A stretch of 64,000 nt of DNA from Sphingopyxis panaciterrulae. Its GTDB lineage: Bacteria > Pseudomonadota > Alphaproteobacteria > Sphingomonadales > Sphingomonadaceae. Both the position numbers and the translations under genes were made by a program. This document shows, piece by piece, positions 51,652 through 59,283 of the stretch (its first letter is position 1; every line of letters starts with the position of its first letter). The DNA lies in NCBI RefSeq assembly GCF_014199295.1, contig NZ_JACIJH010000002.1, positions 267,001-331,000 of the forward strand. The letters are read 5' to 3'. Under the pieces are notes generated by a model. That model searched no databases. It saw nothing but the letters and a program-made list of their open reading frames with translations, and was not told the DNA's origin.

Positions 51652-52242
51652 ATGAACCTCACGGACATCTTGCAGCAGGCGGGCGGCATCGAATCGATGG
51701 CGAAGGAACTGGGCGTGTCGCCCGGCGTCGCGCAGCAGGGCGCGGACGCCTTGCTCCCCGCGATTCTCGGCGGTTTTCAGAAGCAGGCGCAGGGCAGCGG
51801 CATCGAGGGACTCGGCGGATTGATCGCCGGGCTGGGCGGCAGCGGGCTGCTCGATTCGGTGCTGGGATCGCAGCCGACGCCGGTCGGGCAGGGCAACGAG
51901 ATACTGGGCCAGATCTTCGGATCGAAGGACGTTAGCCGCACCGTCGCGGGCCATGCCGCGACGCAGAGCGGGCTCGACGCCGGGCTGCTCAAGAAGATGC
52001 TGCCGATGCTCGCGATGCTCGTCGCGGGCTATATGGCCAAACAGGGTGGCCAGACGGCCGGCGGCGGCGCGCCCGCGGGCGGACTGGGCGGGATGCTCGG
52101 CAATGTGCTCGGCGGGCTGGTCGGCGGTGGCAGTGCGCCCGCGGCGGGCGGGCTCGGCGGGCTGGGCCAGTTGATCGACCGCAACGGCGACGGCAATCCG
52201 CTCGACGATATCCTCGGCATGGCGGGGAAACTGCGGGGGTGA
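51652..52242 (+). CDS. DUF937 family protein
   Basis: 196 residues from ATG 51652 (MNLTDILQQAGGIESMAKEL), preceded by GGAGAAAAG. The N-terminal helical DUF937 domain has LGVSPGVAQQGADALLPAIL; a hydrophobic LKKMLPMLAMLVAGYMA helix is followed by a Gly-rich tail and NGDGNPLDDILGMAGKL. Family members resemble YidB-like proteins of unknown role. Divergent from the DUF3597 gene across 159 bases. Function not known. Confidence 0.82.
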   Translation: MNLTDILQQAGGIESMAKELGVSPGVAQQGADALLPAILGGFQKQAQGSGIEGLGGLIAGLGGSGLLDSVLGSQPTPVGQGNEILGQIFGSKDVSRTVAGHAATQSGLDAGLLKKMLPMLAMLVAGYMAKQGGQTAGGGAPAGGLGGMLGNVLGGLVGGGSAPAAGGLGGLGQLIDRNGDGNPLDDILGMAGKLRG

Positions 52243-52249
52243 CGGAAGC

Positions 52250-52376
52250 CGCTCCTCTTCAGAGGAGGGGTTTGGGGTGGTGGCGCGCGACAGCGCGCAT
52301 AAGCCATACACCACCCCGTTGCGCCTAGGGCGCAAAGCGCCCAAGTCTCGCTACCCCTCCTCTGAAGAGGAGGGGG
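52250..52376. repeat. Inverted repeat with CTCCTCTTCAGAGGAG arms
   Basis: GCTCCTCTTCAGAGGAGGGG at 52251-52270 is mirrored by CCCCTCCTCTGAAGAGGAGG at about 52354-52373; GGCGCGCGACAGCGCGC and TTGCGCCTAGGGCGCAA are further palindromes inside. It separates the convergent DUF937 and acetyltransferase genes and could be a bidirectional terminator. Confidence 0.8.
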
Positions 52377-52384
52377 ATACGGCT

Positions 52385-52999
52385 TTACGCCGCCGCCAGC
52401 CGCCATTCCTCGCGGAGCCGGTCGGGCCATCGGGCGGCGCCGAGCATGGCGACAGGCCCGTCATCGTCGTCGCGGTCCTGGCCGGGCGCCGCGACCTCGC
52501 GAACATATTCGACGGTCGGCGCGGGGGTGCCGCGCCCGAGGCTCGCGCGTTCGATACGGCGTCCGGTCGGCCGGAAGCCGAGCTTGCGGAGCACTGCGCC
52601 CGAGGCGGGATTGTCGACGAAATGCGCTGCGGTCAGCCGCGGGATGCCGAGCGTGCGCGCGAGGTCGAGCATGTGGCGCCCGGCCTCGGTCGCATAGCCG
52701 AGTCCCCAATAGGACCGCGCAACCCAATAGCCGAGCTCGACCTCGCCATTTTCGCGGCGGTCGATGCCGATGCCGCCGATCAGGCGCGGCGCGCTCGCGG
52801 TGCGGCGGACCATCAGGAAGCGGCTGGGATGGCCGTCGGTCCAGCCGGACAGGAATGCCTCGGCATCGGTCTCGCGATAGGGCCAGGGCGCGCGCGCCAG
52901 GTTGCGCACGATCGCTTCATCGCCGATGGCCTGGGCGAGCGCCGGGGCGTCCTCGCGCCAGCCGGGCCGCAGCAACAGTCTTTCGGTACGCGCAAACAT
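52385..52999 (-). CDS. GNAT-family N-acetyltransferase (RimJ/RimL type)
   Basis: 204 residues starting MFARTERLLLRPGWREDAPA, the typical RimJ/L opening. The acetyl-CoA loop region is GYWVARSYWGLGYATEAGRH, followed by HFVDNPASGAVLRKLGFRPT. This subgroup acetylates ribosomal protein N-termini, other proteins or small molecules; the substrate is unknown. No partner gene is adjacent. Confidence 0.88.
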   Translation of the reverse strand: MFARTERLLLRPGWREDAPALAQAIGDEAIVRNLARAPWPYRETDAEAFLSGWTDGHPSRFLMVRRTASAPRLIGGIGIDRRENGEVELGYWVARSYWGLGYATEAGRHMLDLARTLGIPRLTAAHFVDNPASGAVLRKLGFRPTGRRIERASLGRGTPAPTVEYVREVAAPGQDRDDDDGPVAMLGAARWPDRLREEWRLAAA

Positions 53000-53124
53000 C
53001 TGAATTCACTCCCACTGGCTTGTCGCCCTGGCGCCAGATGGTGACGCTTTGACGACAGGCGATATGCGAGGGAGATGATCGGCCCCGTTTTCGCGCCCGC
53101 CCGCGGGGGCGGGCATGCGGGCAA

Positions 53125-53164
53125 GAAAAAAGGGAGTCCGGGGGGCGACCCGTCTCCCTCTTTT
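53125..53164 (-). terminator. Intrinsic terminator after rpmA
   Basis: On the minus strand AAAAGAGGGAG (from 53164) pairs with CTCCCTTTTTT ending at 53125, with a G/C-rich loop also able to pair (CGGGTCGCC/GGGGGGCGACC). A run of T follows the stem, so it is a rho-independent terminator for the rplU-rpmA transcript, about 75 bases past the rpmA stop. Confidence 0.8.
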
Positions 53165-53240
53165 CGAACCTGGTTTCCGCTGGTGGCGGAAAGGGCGGCT
53201 CCGGGTCGTCCCTGGTGGACGACCTCGGTAAAGTCGTCCC

Positions 53241-53510
53241 TTATTCGGCGGCGTCTGCCATACAGTCGACCGATACATATTTGCGGCCGAGCTTGCCGTC
53301 GTGGAATCGGACGCGGCCGTCGGCGGTCGCGAACAGCGTGTGGTCCTTGCCCATCCCGACGTTGACGCCCGGATAGACCTTGGTCCCGCGCTGGCGCACG
53401 ATAATGTTGCCGCCGATCACGTCCTGACCGCCGAACTTCTTCACGCCAAGGCGGCGGCCGGCTGAGTCGCGACCGTTGCGCGAGGAACCGCCTGCTTTCT
53501 TATGTGCCAT
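53241..53510 (-). CDS. rpmA: 50S ribosomal protein L27
   Basis: 89 residues. [40 protein letters not shown] and [20 protein letters not shown] are the full L27 sequence. The N-terminal tail that reaches the peptidyl-transferase centre is present without the cleavable extension found in Firmicutes. It lies 45 bases downstream of rplU in the standard rplU-rpmA operon. Confidence 0.98.
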   Translation of the reverse strand: MAHKKAGGSSRNGRDSAGRRLGVKKFGGQDVIGGNIIVRQRGTKVYPGVNVGMGKDHTLFATADGRVRFHDGKLGRKYVSVDCMADAAE

Positions 53511-53555
53511 GACCGATGCTCCTAAAATCTTGTGGGCCGAGCCGCGGGTTCGCGC

Positions 53556-54050
53556 TCAGGCGTCCTTCTTCGGGGCCGCTTTCTTGGCGGCGGGCTTCTT
53601 GGCGGGCGCGGCCTTCTCGGCAGCGGCGTCCGTCTTCGGAGCTGCGGCCTTCTTGGGCGCGGCGTCCTTCGCTACGGGCGCGGCCTTCGCCTCGGCGGCC
53701 GGGGCCGCTTCGGTCTTCGGCGCGGCGTCCTTCTTCGGCGCGGCCTTCTTGGCTTCGCCGACCGCGGTGATGCGCAGCAGCGTTAGCGACTGGCGGTGAC
53801 CGTTGCGACGGCGATAGTTGTGCCGGCGGCGTTTCTTGAAGACGATGACCTTTTCGCCGCGGGTCTGCGCGATGATCTCGGCCGAGACGGTGAGGCCCTT
53901 GGCGTCCTTCACCTCGCCGCCGTCGCCGGCCAGCAGGACGTCGCCCAGCGACACGGTGTCGCCCGCTTCACCCTCGATCTTCTCGACAGCGATCTTGTCT
54001 CCGGCGGCGACGCGATATTGTTTGCCGCCCGTGCGCACGATTGCGAACAT
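53556..54050 (-). CDS. rplU: 50S ribosomal protein L21 with long C-terminal Ala/Lys/Pro tail
   Basis: 164 residues versus about 103 for E. coli L21. The core [20 protein letters not shown] through [20 protein letters not shown] is normal. After residue about 103 comes a low-complexity tail of [14 protein letters not shown] repeats, about 60 residues, lysine/alanine rich like histone H1 tails. Such extensions occur in some alphaproteobacteria. It heads the rplU-rpmA operon. Confidence 0.97.
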   Translation of the reverse strand: MFAIVRTGGKQYRVAAGDKIAVEKIEGEAGDTVSLGDVLLAGDGGEVKDAKGLTVSAEIIAQTRGEKVIVFKKRRRHNYRRRNGHRQSLTLLRITAVGEAKKAAPKKDAAPKTEAAPAAEAKAAPVAKDAAPKKAAAPKTDAAAEKAAPAKKPAAKKAAPKKDA

Positions 54051-54277
54051 GGTCTTCCATCCAATCAGAAACTAAAACGCCCGCGCTGCCAGTCCCCCGC
54101 CGAAGCAGGCGATTTTCCGGCATGCGGGAAAGTCAGCGCCACTAGCGACGAACGCGGGGGCTGTCAACCGCATATTTCCGGGATTTTCGGGCTTCGGCCG
54201 CATCCCGCGGGCGGGCGTCCGCGCTTTCCCCGATTCGCCCTTGCCGCTCGCCGCTGCGGCCCATATCAGGAGCGGCG

Positions 54278-54811
54278 ATGATGCGCATCCCCTCTCTCGC
54301 CCCCCCTCTCGCCCTCGCGGCCCTCGTCGCTGCGCTGTCGCTGTCAGGCTGCGCTGCGGCGCAGGACGGCGGGGCGCCGTCGCTCGCGCCGCGCCCGGTC
54401 GAGGGGCGCTTCGACGTCGCGCCGCCAGCGGTGGTGGTTGAGCCGCCGGGGCCGCTGCCCACCGACCTGGCGGGGCGGCTCGCGCGCTGGGACGCCGACG
54501 CGACGAAGGCGCAGCAGGATTTTGCCGCTGAGCGCAATCTGACCGCGCCGCTGGTGTCGGCCGCCACCGGATCGGCGATGTCGAGCGAGCGCTGGGTGGT
54601 GGCGCAGCAGGCGATCTCGCGTCTGATCGCGGCGCGCGCGCCGCTGACCGGCGCGCTGGCCGATATCGACCGTCTCTATATCGACCGCAGCGTCGAGGAG
54701 CAGATCGACGGCCTGCCCGACATCTATGCGCTGCGCGACCGGCTGGCCGGGATGGTGTCGGCGCAGGATGCGGTGATCGGGGCGCTGCAGGCCGAACTGC
54801 CGGGGCAATAG
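54278..54811 (+). CDS. Small predicted lipoprotein, function unknown
   Basis: 177 residues from ATG 54278 (a second ATG follows directly), with AGGAG five to eight bases upstream. A lipobox LSLSGC puts Cys at residue 25. The mature part has a Pro-rich linker then a helical region (AGRLARWDADATKAQQDFAA, RWVVAQQAISRLIAARA, YIDRSVEEQIDGLPDIYALR). No known domain was recognised. It converges on pspF with a 13-base gap but is unlikely to be part of that operon. Confidence 0.78.
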   Translation: MMRIPSLAPPLALAALVAALSLSGCAAAQDGGAPSLAPRPVEGRFDVAPPAVVVEPPGPLPTDLAGRLARWDADATKAQQDFAAERNLTAPLVSAATGSAMSSERWVVAQQAISRLIAARAPLTGALADIDRLYIDRSVEEQIDGLPDIYALRDRLAGMVSAQDAVIGALQAELPGQ

Positions 54812-54824
54812 GGCGCGCTCAGGG

Positions 54825-55844
54825 TCAATTGAGCCCATGCTTCTTGAGGGCGTGGCGGATCTGGTCATAGCTGAGGCCGAGCGCCTCGGCCGCGACTTTC
54901 TGGTTGAAGCGGCAGCGCGCCATGGTGTCCGACAATATCCGCCGCTCATAGGCGTCAACCGCAGCGCGCAGGTCGCTGATTGGGCCGGGTGCGGGGGTGG
55001 CGGCCGTGGGCTCGGGCGCGGGGCTCGGGGCGTCCGCCGCCGTCGCCGCGGCGTTGCGCGCGGCGGGCTGCCAGGGACTGGCGAAGGGGTCGAAGGTCAG
55101 CGCATCGACCGGGCGCGTCGGGTCGGCCCAGCGATAGATGGCGCGCTCGATGACGTTGCGCAGTTCGCGGACATTGCCTGGCCAGTCGTGGCCCTCCATC
55201 GCCGCGAGCGCGCGCGGCCCGAAGCCGGGCCATTCCTCCCAGCCGAGCACCGCCGCCATCCGCTGCCCGAAATAGGTGGCGAGCACCTCGATATCGCCTT
55301 CGCGCGCGCGTAGCGGGGGAAGGGTGATGACCTCGAACGACAGCCGGTCGAGCAGGTCGGCGCGGAAGCGGTTCTGGTCGGCGAGCGCGGGCAGATTCTC
55401 GTTGGTCGCGGCGACAATGCGGACGTCGACGCGGATCGGGCGCGACGCGCCGACGCGGGTGATCTCTCCATATTCGATCGCGCGCAGCAGCCGTTCCTGC
55501 GCGCCCATCGACATGGTCGCCAGCTCGTCGAGGAAGAGGGTGCCGCCGTCGGCTTCCTCGAACCGGCCCGCGCGGCTGCGCGTCGCGCCGGTGAAGGCGC
55601 CCGCTTCGTGCCCGAACAGCTCGGCCTCGATCAGCGTCTCGGGCAGCGCGGCACAGTTCATGATGATATAGGGCTTGTCCCAGCGCGCCGACAGGCGGTG
55701 GAGGCGTTCGGCGATCAGCTCCTTGCCGGTGCCGCGTTCGCCGATGACGAGGACGGGGCGGTCGAGCGTCGCCGCCTGGCTCGCGCGTTCGACCGCGTCC
55801 TGAAAGGCCGCCGATTGGCCGATGAACTGCGTCTCGCGCTCCAT
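54825..55844 (-). CDS. pspF: Sigma-54-dependent activator PspF
   Basis: 339 residues from ATG 55844; a TTG at 55850 is a weaker start. There is no receiver domain. The AAA+ core has Walker A GERGTGKELIAERL, the sigma-54 contact loop AGAFTGATRSRAG, Walker B GGTLFLDELATM and the Arg finger region FRADLLDRLSFEVI. After a Pro/Ala linker the C-terminal Fis-type HTH is NQKVAAEALGLSYDQIRHAL. PspF drives psp transcription and is held off by PspA. It is divergent from the psp genes, across two ATTGGCAA sites and a sigma-54 promoter. Confidence 0.95.
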   Translation of the reverse strand: MERETQFIGQSAAFQDAVERASQAATLDRPVLVIGERGTGKELIAERLHRLSARWDKPYIIMNCAALPETLIEAELFGHEAGAFTGATRSRAGRFEEADGGTLFLDELATMSMGAQERLLRAIEYGEITRVGASRPIRVDVRIVAATNENLPALADQNRFRADLLDRLSFEVITLPPLRAREGDIEVLATYFGQRMAAVLGWEEWPGFGPRALAAMEGHDWPGNVRELRNVIERAIYRWADPTRPVDALTFDPFASPWQPAARNAAATAADAPSPAPEPTAATPAPGPISDLRAAVDAYERRILSDTMARCRFNQKVAAEALGLSYDQIRHALKKHGLN

Positions 55845-55852
55845 TCCCAATC

Positions 55853-55880
55853 ATTGGCAATATTTCCCGACGATTGGCAA
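55853..55880. promoter_or_regulatory. Tandem ATTGGCAA sites, probable PspF upstream activating sequence
   Basis: ATTGGCAA occurs at 55853-55860 and again at 55873-55880, exactly 20 bases apart. The first is part of CCAATCATTGG, a small palindrome. They lie about 65-90 bases upstream of the -24 element at 55946, the usual enhancer distance, and directly before the pspF start, so binding could also restrain pspF. Confidence 0.65.
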
Positions 55881-55943
55881 GGAAAATCGCTTTGGAACCG
55901 GATTGTGCGGGAAACTTGCCTGCTTTTCCGCGCCGCGCCGCAG

Positions 55944-55960
55944 TTGGCACGCTCCCTGCA
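55944..55960 (+). promoter_or_regulatory. Sigma-54 promoter of the psp operon
   Basis: TTGGCACGCTCCCTGCA has GG at 55946-55947 and GC at 55958-55959, the 10-base spacing of -24/-12 promoters, and matches TGGCACG-N4-TTGC with one mismatch (CTGC). Transcription should begin near 55971, about 50 bases before the first ORF of the operon. Confidence 0.85.
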
Positions 55961-56020
55961 AAGAGAAGCATGAACCGGCGCATTGCGTGCCGGCGCAGCG
56001 AAAACAGGGAAGGTTGATCC

Positions 56021-56194
56021 ATGAAGACGATATTTGCCCAGGCCGCCACTTTCGCGCTCAGCGCGGCGGGAGCGCTGGCCATCATCGTCGGCGTGATCGA
56101 CCAGCCCCCAGTCGCCCCCGGCGCCACCGGACACCCCGTCGGCGCGTCGGGAGCGGCCGCTGCGGCTTCCCCGGCGGTCGGCCCCATGGCCTGA
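56021..56194 (+). CDS. 57-residue ORF, first in the psp transcript
   Basis: The frame MKTIFAQAATFALSAAGALA continues with IIVGVIDQPPVAPGATG and ends in an Ala/Gly/Pro tail before TGA at 56192-56194. AGGGAAGG precedes the ATG by about six bases. It has one hydrophobic helix (about residues 8-24), either a signal peptide or single TM segment, and no recognised domain. It is the first frame downstream of the sigma-54 promoter and lies 88 bases before pspA. Its small size leaves some doubt that it is expressed. Confidence 0.6.
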   Translation: MKTIFAQAATFALSAAGALAIIVGVIDQPPVAPGATGHPVGASGAAAAASPAVGPMA

Positions 56195-56282
56195 CCGGCT
56201 CTGGTGCCGGGGCACTCTCCCCCTTGCCCCGCCCCGGCACCAGCATCATTCTGACCGCGTTTCGATTAGGAGTTTAGTTAAA

Positions 56283-56945
56283 ATGGGTATTTTCTCACGG
56301 ACCCGCGACATCATCGCCGCCAATGTCACCGACCTGCTCGACCGCGCGGAGGATCCCGAAAAGATGATCCGCCAGATCATCTTCGAGATGAACGAGACGC
56401 TGGTCGAGGTCCGCGCCTCCGCCGCCCGCACGATCGCGGACCAGAAGGAGATGCGCCGCCATATCGCCAAGCTGGAAAGCCTGCAGGACAGTTGGAAGGA
56501 GAAGGCCGAACTCGCGCTGTCGAAGGACCGTGAGGACCTGGCCACCGCCGCGCTGGTCGAGAAGCAGAAGGCCGGCGACATGGCCGAGAAGCTGAAGGCC
56601 GAGATCGCGGTGCTCGATGACGCGCTCAAGGGCTATGAGGGCGATATCGCCAAGCTGCAGAAGAAGCTTTCGGAAGCGCGGGCGCGCCAGTCGAGCGTCG
56701 TCAATCGCCTCGAAAGCGCAGAAAACCGCTACAAGCTGCGCGAGATGACCAACGGCGACCGCGTCGAGGATGCCTTCTCGCGCTTCGAGATGCTCGAACG
56801 TCGCGTCGACGAGGCCGAGGGCCGTGCGGACGCGCTGGGTCTCGGCTACAAGAAGTCGCTCGACGAAGAGATCGCCGAACTGCAGGCCGCCGACAAGGTT
56901 GCCGACGAGCTCGCCGCGCTGAAGGCCGCGCAGGGCAAGAAATAA
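56283..56945 (+). CDS. pspA: Phage shock protein A (ESCRT-III-like membrane protein)
   Basis: 220 residues starting MGIFSRTRDIIAANVTDLLD, the amphipathic helix that senses membrane stress. The rest is a long coiled coil: AEDPEKMIRQIIFEMNETLV, DQKEMRRHIAKLESLQDSW, LESAENRYKLREMTNGDRVE. In the resting state PspA binds PspF; on envelope stress it is recruited by PspB/PspC to the inner membrane and assembles into membrane-protecting oligomers. It is followed by pspB after 12 bases. Confidence 0.97.
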   Translation: MGIFSRTRDIIAANVTDLLDRAEDPEKMIRQIIFEMNETLVEVRASAARTIADQKEMRRHIAKLESLQDSWKEKAELALSKDREDLATAALVEKQKAGDMAEKLKAEIAVLDDALKGYEGDIAKLQKKLSEARARQSSVVNRLESAENRYKLREMTNGDRVEDAFSRFEMLERRVDEAEGRADALGLGYKKSLDEEIAELQAADKVADELAALKAAQGKK

Positions 56946-56957
56946 GGAGCCGGACCG

Positions 56958-57236
56958 ATGGAAGAAGTCATCATCGTCCCGATCGTCATCGGCACGCTCT
57001 TCCTCGGTCTGCCCTGGCTGATCCTCCACTACATCACCAAGTGGAAGCAGGCCAAGACACTGACCGGAGAGGATGAGCAACTGCTCGACGAACTTTACGA
57101 TACGGCTCGGAGGCTCGAGAATCGTCTCCATACCGTCGAACGCATCATCAGCGCCGACCATCCCGATTTCCGCCCTGCGGTTCGCAGCGATGAGGATCTG
57201 GCGCAACTCGAAAACAATATGAGCCGGAGGAACTGA
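56958..57236 (+). CDS. pspB: Phage shock protein B
   Basis: 92 residues. An N-terminal TM segment (IVPIVIGTLFLGLPWLILHY, about residues 4-24) is followed by HYITKWKQAK and a cytoplasmic coiled coil ending RLENRLHTVERIISADHPDF. This LExxxxxxERI..DxP motif is characteristic of PspB. With PspC it signals envelope stress to PspA. One base separates its stop from the pspC start. Five further small proteins downstream share its architecture and the xVLERIxTD-like motif. Confidence 0.93.
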   Translation: MEEVIIVPIVIGTLFLGLPWLILHYITKWKQAKTLTGEDEQLLDELYDTARRLENRLHTVERIISADHPDFRPAVRSDEDLAQLENNMSRRN

Positions 57237-57237
57237 G

Positions 57238-57618
57238 ATGTCTGCCAGCCGCACGAAATTCTATCTCGACAAGCAGAACGCCAAATGGAGCGGCGTGTGC
57301 GCGGGAATCGCGGACTATAGCGGGATTGATGCCCTGTGGGTCCGGGTCGGCGCGGTGCTGCTCACGCTGATGGGCGGCTTCCCCTGGACGCTGATCGCCT
57401 ATTGGCTCGTCGCCTGGATGGCGACCCCCAAGCCTTTCGCCCTCTACGGCTCGCAGGAGGAAGCGAAATTCTGGCAGGGTGTGCGGTCGAACCCCAGCGC
57501 GTCGACCCGCGACATCCGCTCGCGCTTTCGCGACATCGACCGCCGGCTCGCCGACATCGAGCTGTACTACACCAGCCACAACCGCCGACTCGCCGACGAG
57601 ATCGAGGCGCTGCGCTGA
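57238..57618 (+). CDS. pspC: Phage shock protein C (PspC domain)
   Basis: 126 residues. The PspC domain contains FYLDKQNAKWSGVCAGIADY and DALWVRVGAVLLTLMGGFPW, with a hydrophobic hairpin LIAYWLVAWMATPKP. The C-terminal half is polar and coiled-coil-like (DIRSRFRDIDRRLADIELYY), as in PspC of proteobacteria. It partners with PspB in sensing envelope stress. It is separated by 34 bases from the first PspB-like extra gene. Confidence 0.94.
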   Translation: MSASRTKFYLDKQNAKWSGVCAGIADYSGIDALWVRVGAVLLTLMGGFPWTLIAYWLVAWMATPKPFALYGSQEEAKFWQGVRSNPSASTRDIRSRFRDIDRRLADIELYYTSHNRRLADEIEALR

Positions 57619-57652
57619 GCCTGGCTGAAGAACGAGAACAGGGAGACGACCG

Positions 57653-57952
57653 ATGAGTTGGGGTGGACCCGGATTTGTTCTCGCCATCATCGCCATGTCG
57701 ATGGTCGGCTGGATGGTCACCACCTGGCTGCGCGCGAAGCACGGCTATCCGGTGGAGAATGAATGGGGCGGCACGGTTCATCGAACCGCCCCCGACGCTG
57801 ATCGAAAAATCGCCTTGCTGACCGACGATAATGCCAGACTCGCCGACAAGATAAGCCGGCTGGAGGATCGCATTTCGGTGCTGGAACGCATCGCGACCGA
57901 AACCAACGGCCAGGCGGCGCAGCTCGCCGACCAGATCGACCGGCTGCGCTGA
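57653..57952 (+). CDS. PspB-like small membrane protein 1
   Basis: 99 residues with GGGAGAC before the ATG. An N-terminal TM segment (PGFVLAIIAMSMVGWMVTTW) is followed by LRAKHGYPVENEWGGTV and a cytoplasmic coiled coil ending DRISVLERIATETNGQAAQL. The last part matches the PspB coiled coil (RxxxLERIxT). It is closest to the next protein (GWMVTTWLRAKHGYP vs GWVFTTWLRIKNGYP). It probably interacts with Psp proteins at the inner membrane; this is inferred from operon position and shape. Confidence 0.85.
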   Translation: MSWGGPGFVLAIIAMSMVGWMVTTWLRAKHGYPVENEWGGTVHRTAPDADRKIALLTDDNARLADKISRLEDRISVLERIATETNGQAAQLADQIDRLR

Positions 57953-57977
57953 GACAAGACAAGAGAGGATTTGGAAA

Positions 57978-58298
57978 ATGGACGCTCTGACCATTATCAG
58001 CGCCGTGGCCCCGATCGTGACGATCGTCGCGGTGGTCGCGATCGGCGGCTGGGTCTTTACCACCTGGCTGCGCATCAAGAACGGCTACCCGCTCGATGGC
58101 GCCTGGGGGCAGGCCATCTATCCGAAGACCAGCGACGAGGCGATGGAGCGCGTCAAGCTGATCAGCCAGGAAAACGCCCAACTCCGCGCCGAACTGGGAT
58201 CGGTCAAGGACCGGCTCGCGGTGGTCGAGCGCATCGTCACCGACGAAAGCCACCGCGTGGCCAGCGAGATCGAGGCGCTGCGGCGTCCGGCGAACTGA
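57978..58298 (+). CDS. PspB-like small membrane protein 2
   Basis: 106 residues with AGAGAGGA before the ATG. The TM segment is IVTIVAVVAIGGWVFTTW, then LRIKNGYPLDGAWGQAIYP and a coiled coil VKLISQENAQLRAELGSVKD, RLAVVERIVTDESHRVASEI. It is a clear paralogue of the preceding gene and a more distant one of PspB. All six PspB-type genes keep one TM helix near the N-terminus and a heptad-patterned C-terminus. Confidence 0.85.
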   Translation: MDALTIISAVAPIVTIVAVVAIGGWVFTTWLRIKNGYPLDGAWGQAIYPKTSDEAMERVKLISQENAQLRAELGSVKDRLAVVERIVTDESHRVASEIEALRRPAN

Positions 58299-58314
58299 AA
58301 GAAAGGAAGGCGCC

Positions 58315-58581
58315 GTGGATAGCTGGGTTCAATTCTTTCTGATCGTCGTCGGCCTGCCCGTCGTGCTGGGCATCGGCAGCGACATGTATCGCCGGCACCT
58401 GAAGTTCAAGGAACGGCAACTGACCGCGATCTCGCACGAAACGGCGGAAAAGGCCGCGCAATATGCGGCCCAGACCGAACGACTGGAGGAACGCGTCCGC
58501 GTCCTCGAACGCATCGTGACCGACAAGGGCATCGATGTCGCCGACGAAATCGAAAAGCTGCGCGACGCGCCGCTCAACTGA
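58315..58581 (+). CDS. PspB-like small membrane protein 3
   Basis: 88 residues from a GTG at 58315 with GAAAGGAAGG upstream. TM segment: VQFFLIVVGLPVVLGIGSD; basic juxtamembrane patch: MYRRHLKFKERQ; coiled coil: ERLEERVRVLERIVTDKGID then ADEIEKLRDAPLN. The VLERIVTDKG stretch is the PspB signature. The TM and juxtamembrane parts differ from members 1 and 2, so partner specificity may differ. Confidence 0.83.
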   Translation: MDSWVQFFLIVVGLPVVLGIGSDMYRRHLKFKERQLTAISHETAEKAAQYAAQTERLEERVRVLERIVTDKGIDVADEIEKLRDAPLN

Positions 58582-58603
58582 CATTCGCGAAAGGAACCTC
58601 CCC

Positions 58604-58882
58604 ATGAACCCCTTTGAAATGGTCATCGGCATCGTCCTGATCGTGACGATCGGCAGCATCATCCGCGCGAAATATGGCGTGCATTCCGGCTTTCGTGGCC
58701 GCCGCGGCCACGACGGTCCCGAATTCGTGCCGCACGACGATGCCGAAACCAAGGCGTTGAAGGCCGAGATCCGGGCGCTCAAGGAGCGTATCCAGGTGCT
58801 CGAGCGCATCGCCACCGACAGCAACCGCGCCGCCAGCCTCGACGAAGAGATCGAGAAGCTGCGCGACCGGTCGCTCCCGTAA
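58604..58882 (+). CDS. PspB-like small membrane protein 4
   Basis: 92 residues from ATG 58604 (MNPFEMVIGIVLIVTIGSII) with AAAGGAACC upstream; a longer frame from 58535 would overlap the preceding gene. The TM segment is followed by RAKYGVHSGFRGRRGHDGPE, reminiscent of the K-x-G segment of members 1 and 2, and the coiled coil KALKAEIRALKERIQVLERI, ATDSNRAASLDEEIEKLRDR. Same architecture as PspB. Confidence 0.84.
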   Translation: MNPFEMVIGIVLIVTIGSIIRAKYGVHSGFRGRRGHDGPEFVPHDDAETKALKAEIRALKERIQVLERIATDSNRAASLDEEIEKLRDRSLP

Positions 58883-58906
58883 GAGCGACGAAGAAGGAGC
58901 CGACCC

Positions 58907-59167
58907 ATGGGCACCATGACGTCCGACCTCAGTACCAATCTGATTACCGCGGCGATTGCGCTCAGCGCGCTGACCATCATCAGCCTCGTCGCACTGCGCG
59001 GCTGGCGCGACTGGATCCAGCTCAAGCGCGAGGAACTCGCCGCGGGCCACGCTCCGGCGCAGGATCAGGATCCGGCGGTCCCGCACGCGGGCTCACGGAT
59101 CGAGATCGCCGATCTGAAGGAGCGGCTGCGCAAGCTCGAAGCGATTGCGGCGGGGGTCGACCTCTGA
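58907..59167 (+). CDS. PspB-like small membrane protein 5
   Basis: 86 residues, with AGAAGGAG upstream of the ATG. TM segment LITAAIALSALTIISLVAL, basic RGWRDWIQLKREEL, a linker rich in Ala/Asp/Gln, and a final short coiled coil IEIADLKERLRKLEAIAAGV, the weakest match to the motif (LEAI, as in E. coli PspB LEAIL). It is the last gene of the run; 116 bases separate it from sufE. Confidence 0.8.
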   Translation: MGTMTSDLSTNLITAAIALSALTIISLVALRGWRDWIQLKREELAAGHAPAQDQDPAVPHAGSRIEIADLKERLRKLEAIAAGVDL

Positions 59168-59283
59168 TCCTCCCGCCGACCCGGATCCGCGTCGCCCCGA
59201 CCCTTGCAAAAAGGGGCGACGCGGAGACAGGGGGACGCCGCTTTCCCTTTCCCGCGGCGCGCAAATCTGTCAGAGGCGCGGCC

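Noticed and set aside
54825..59167. Prophage, suggested by the name phage shock
   Set aside because: Psp genes are a host envelope-stress system; no integrase, capsid or lysis gene is present.
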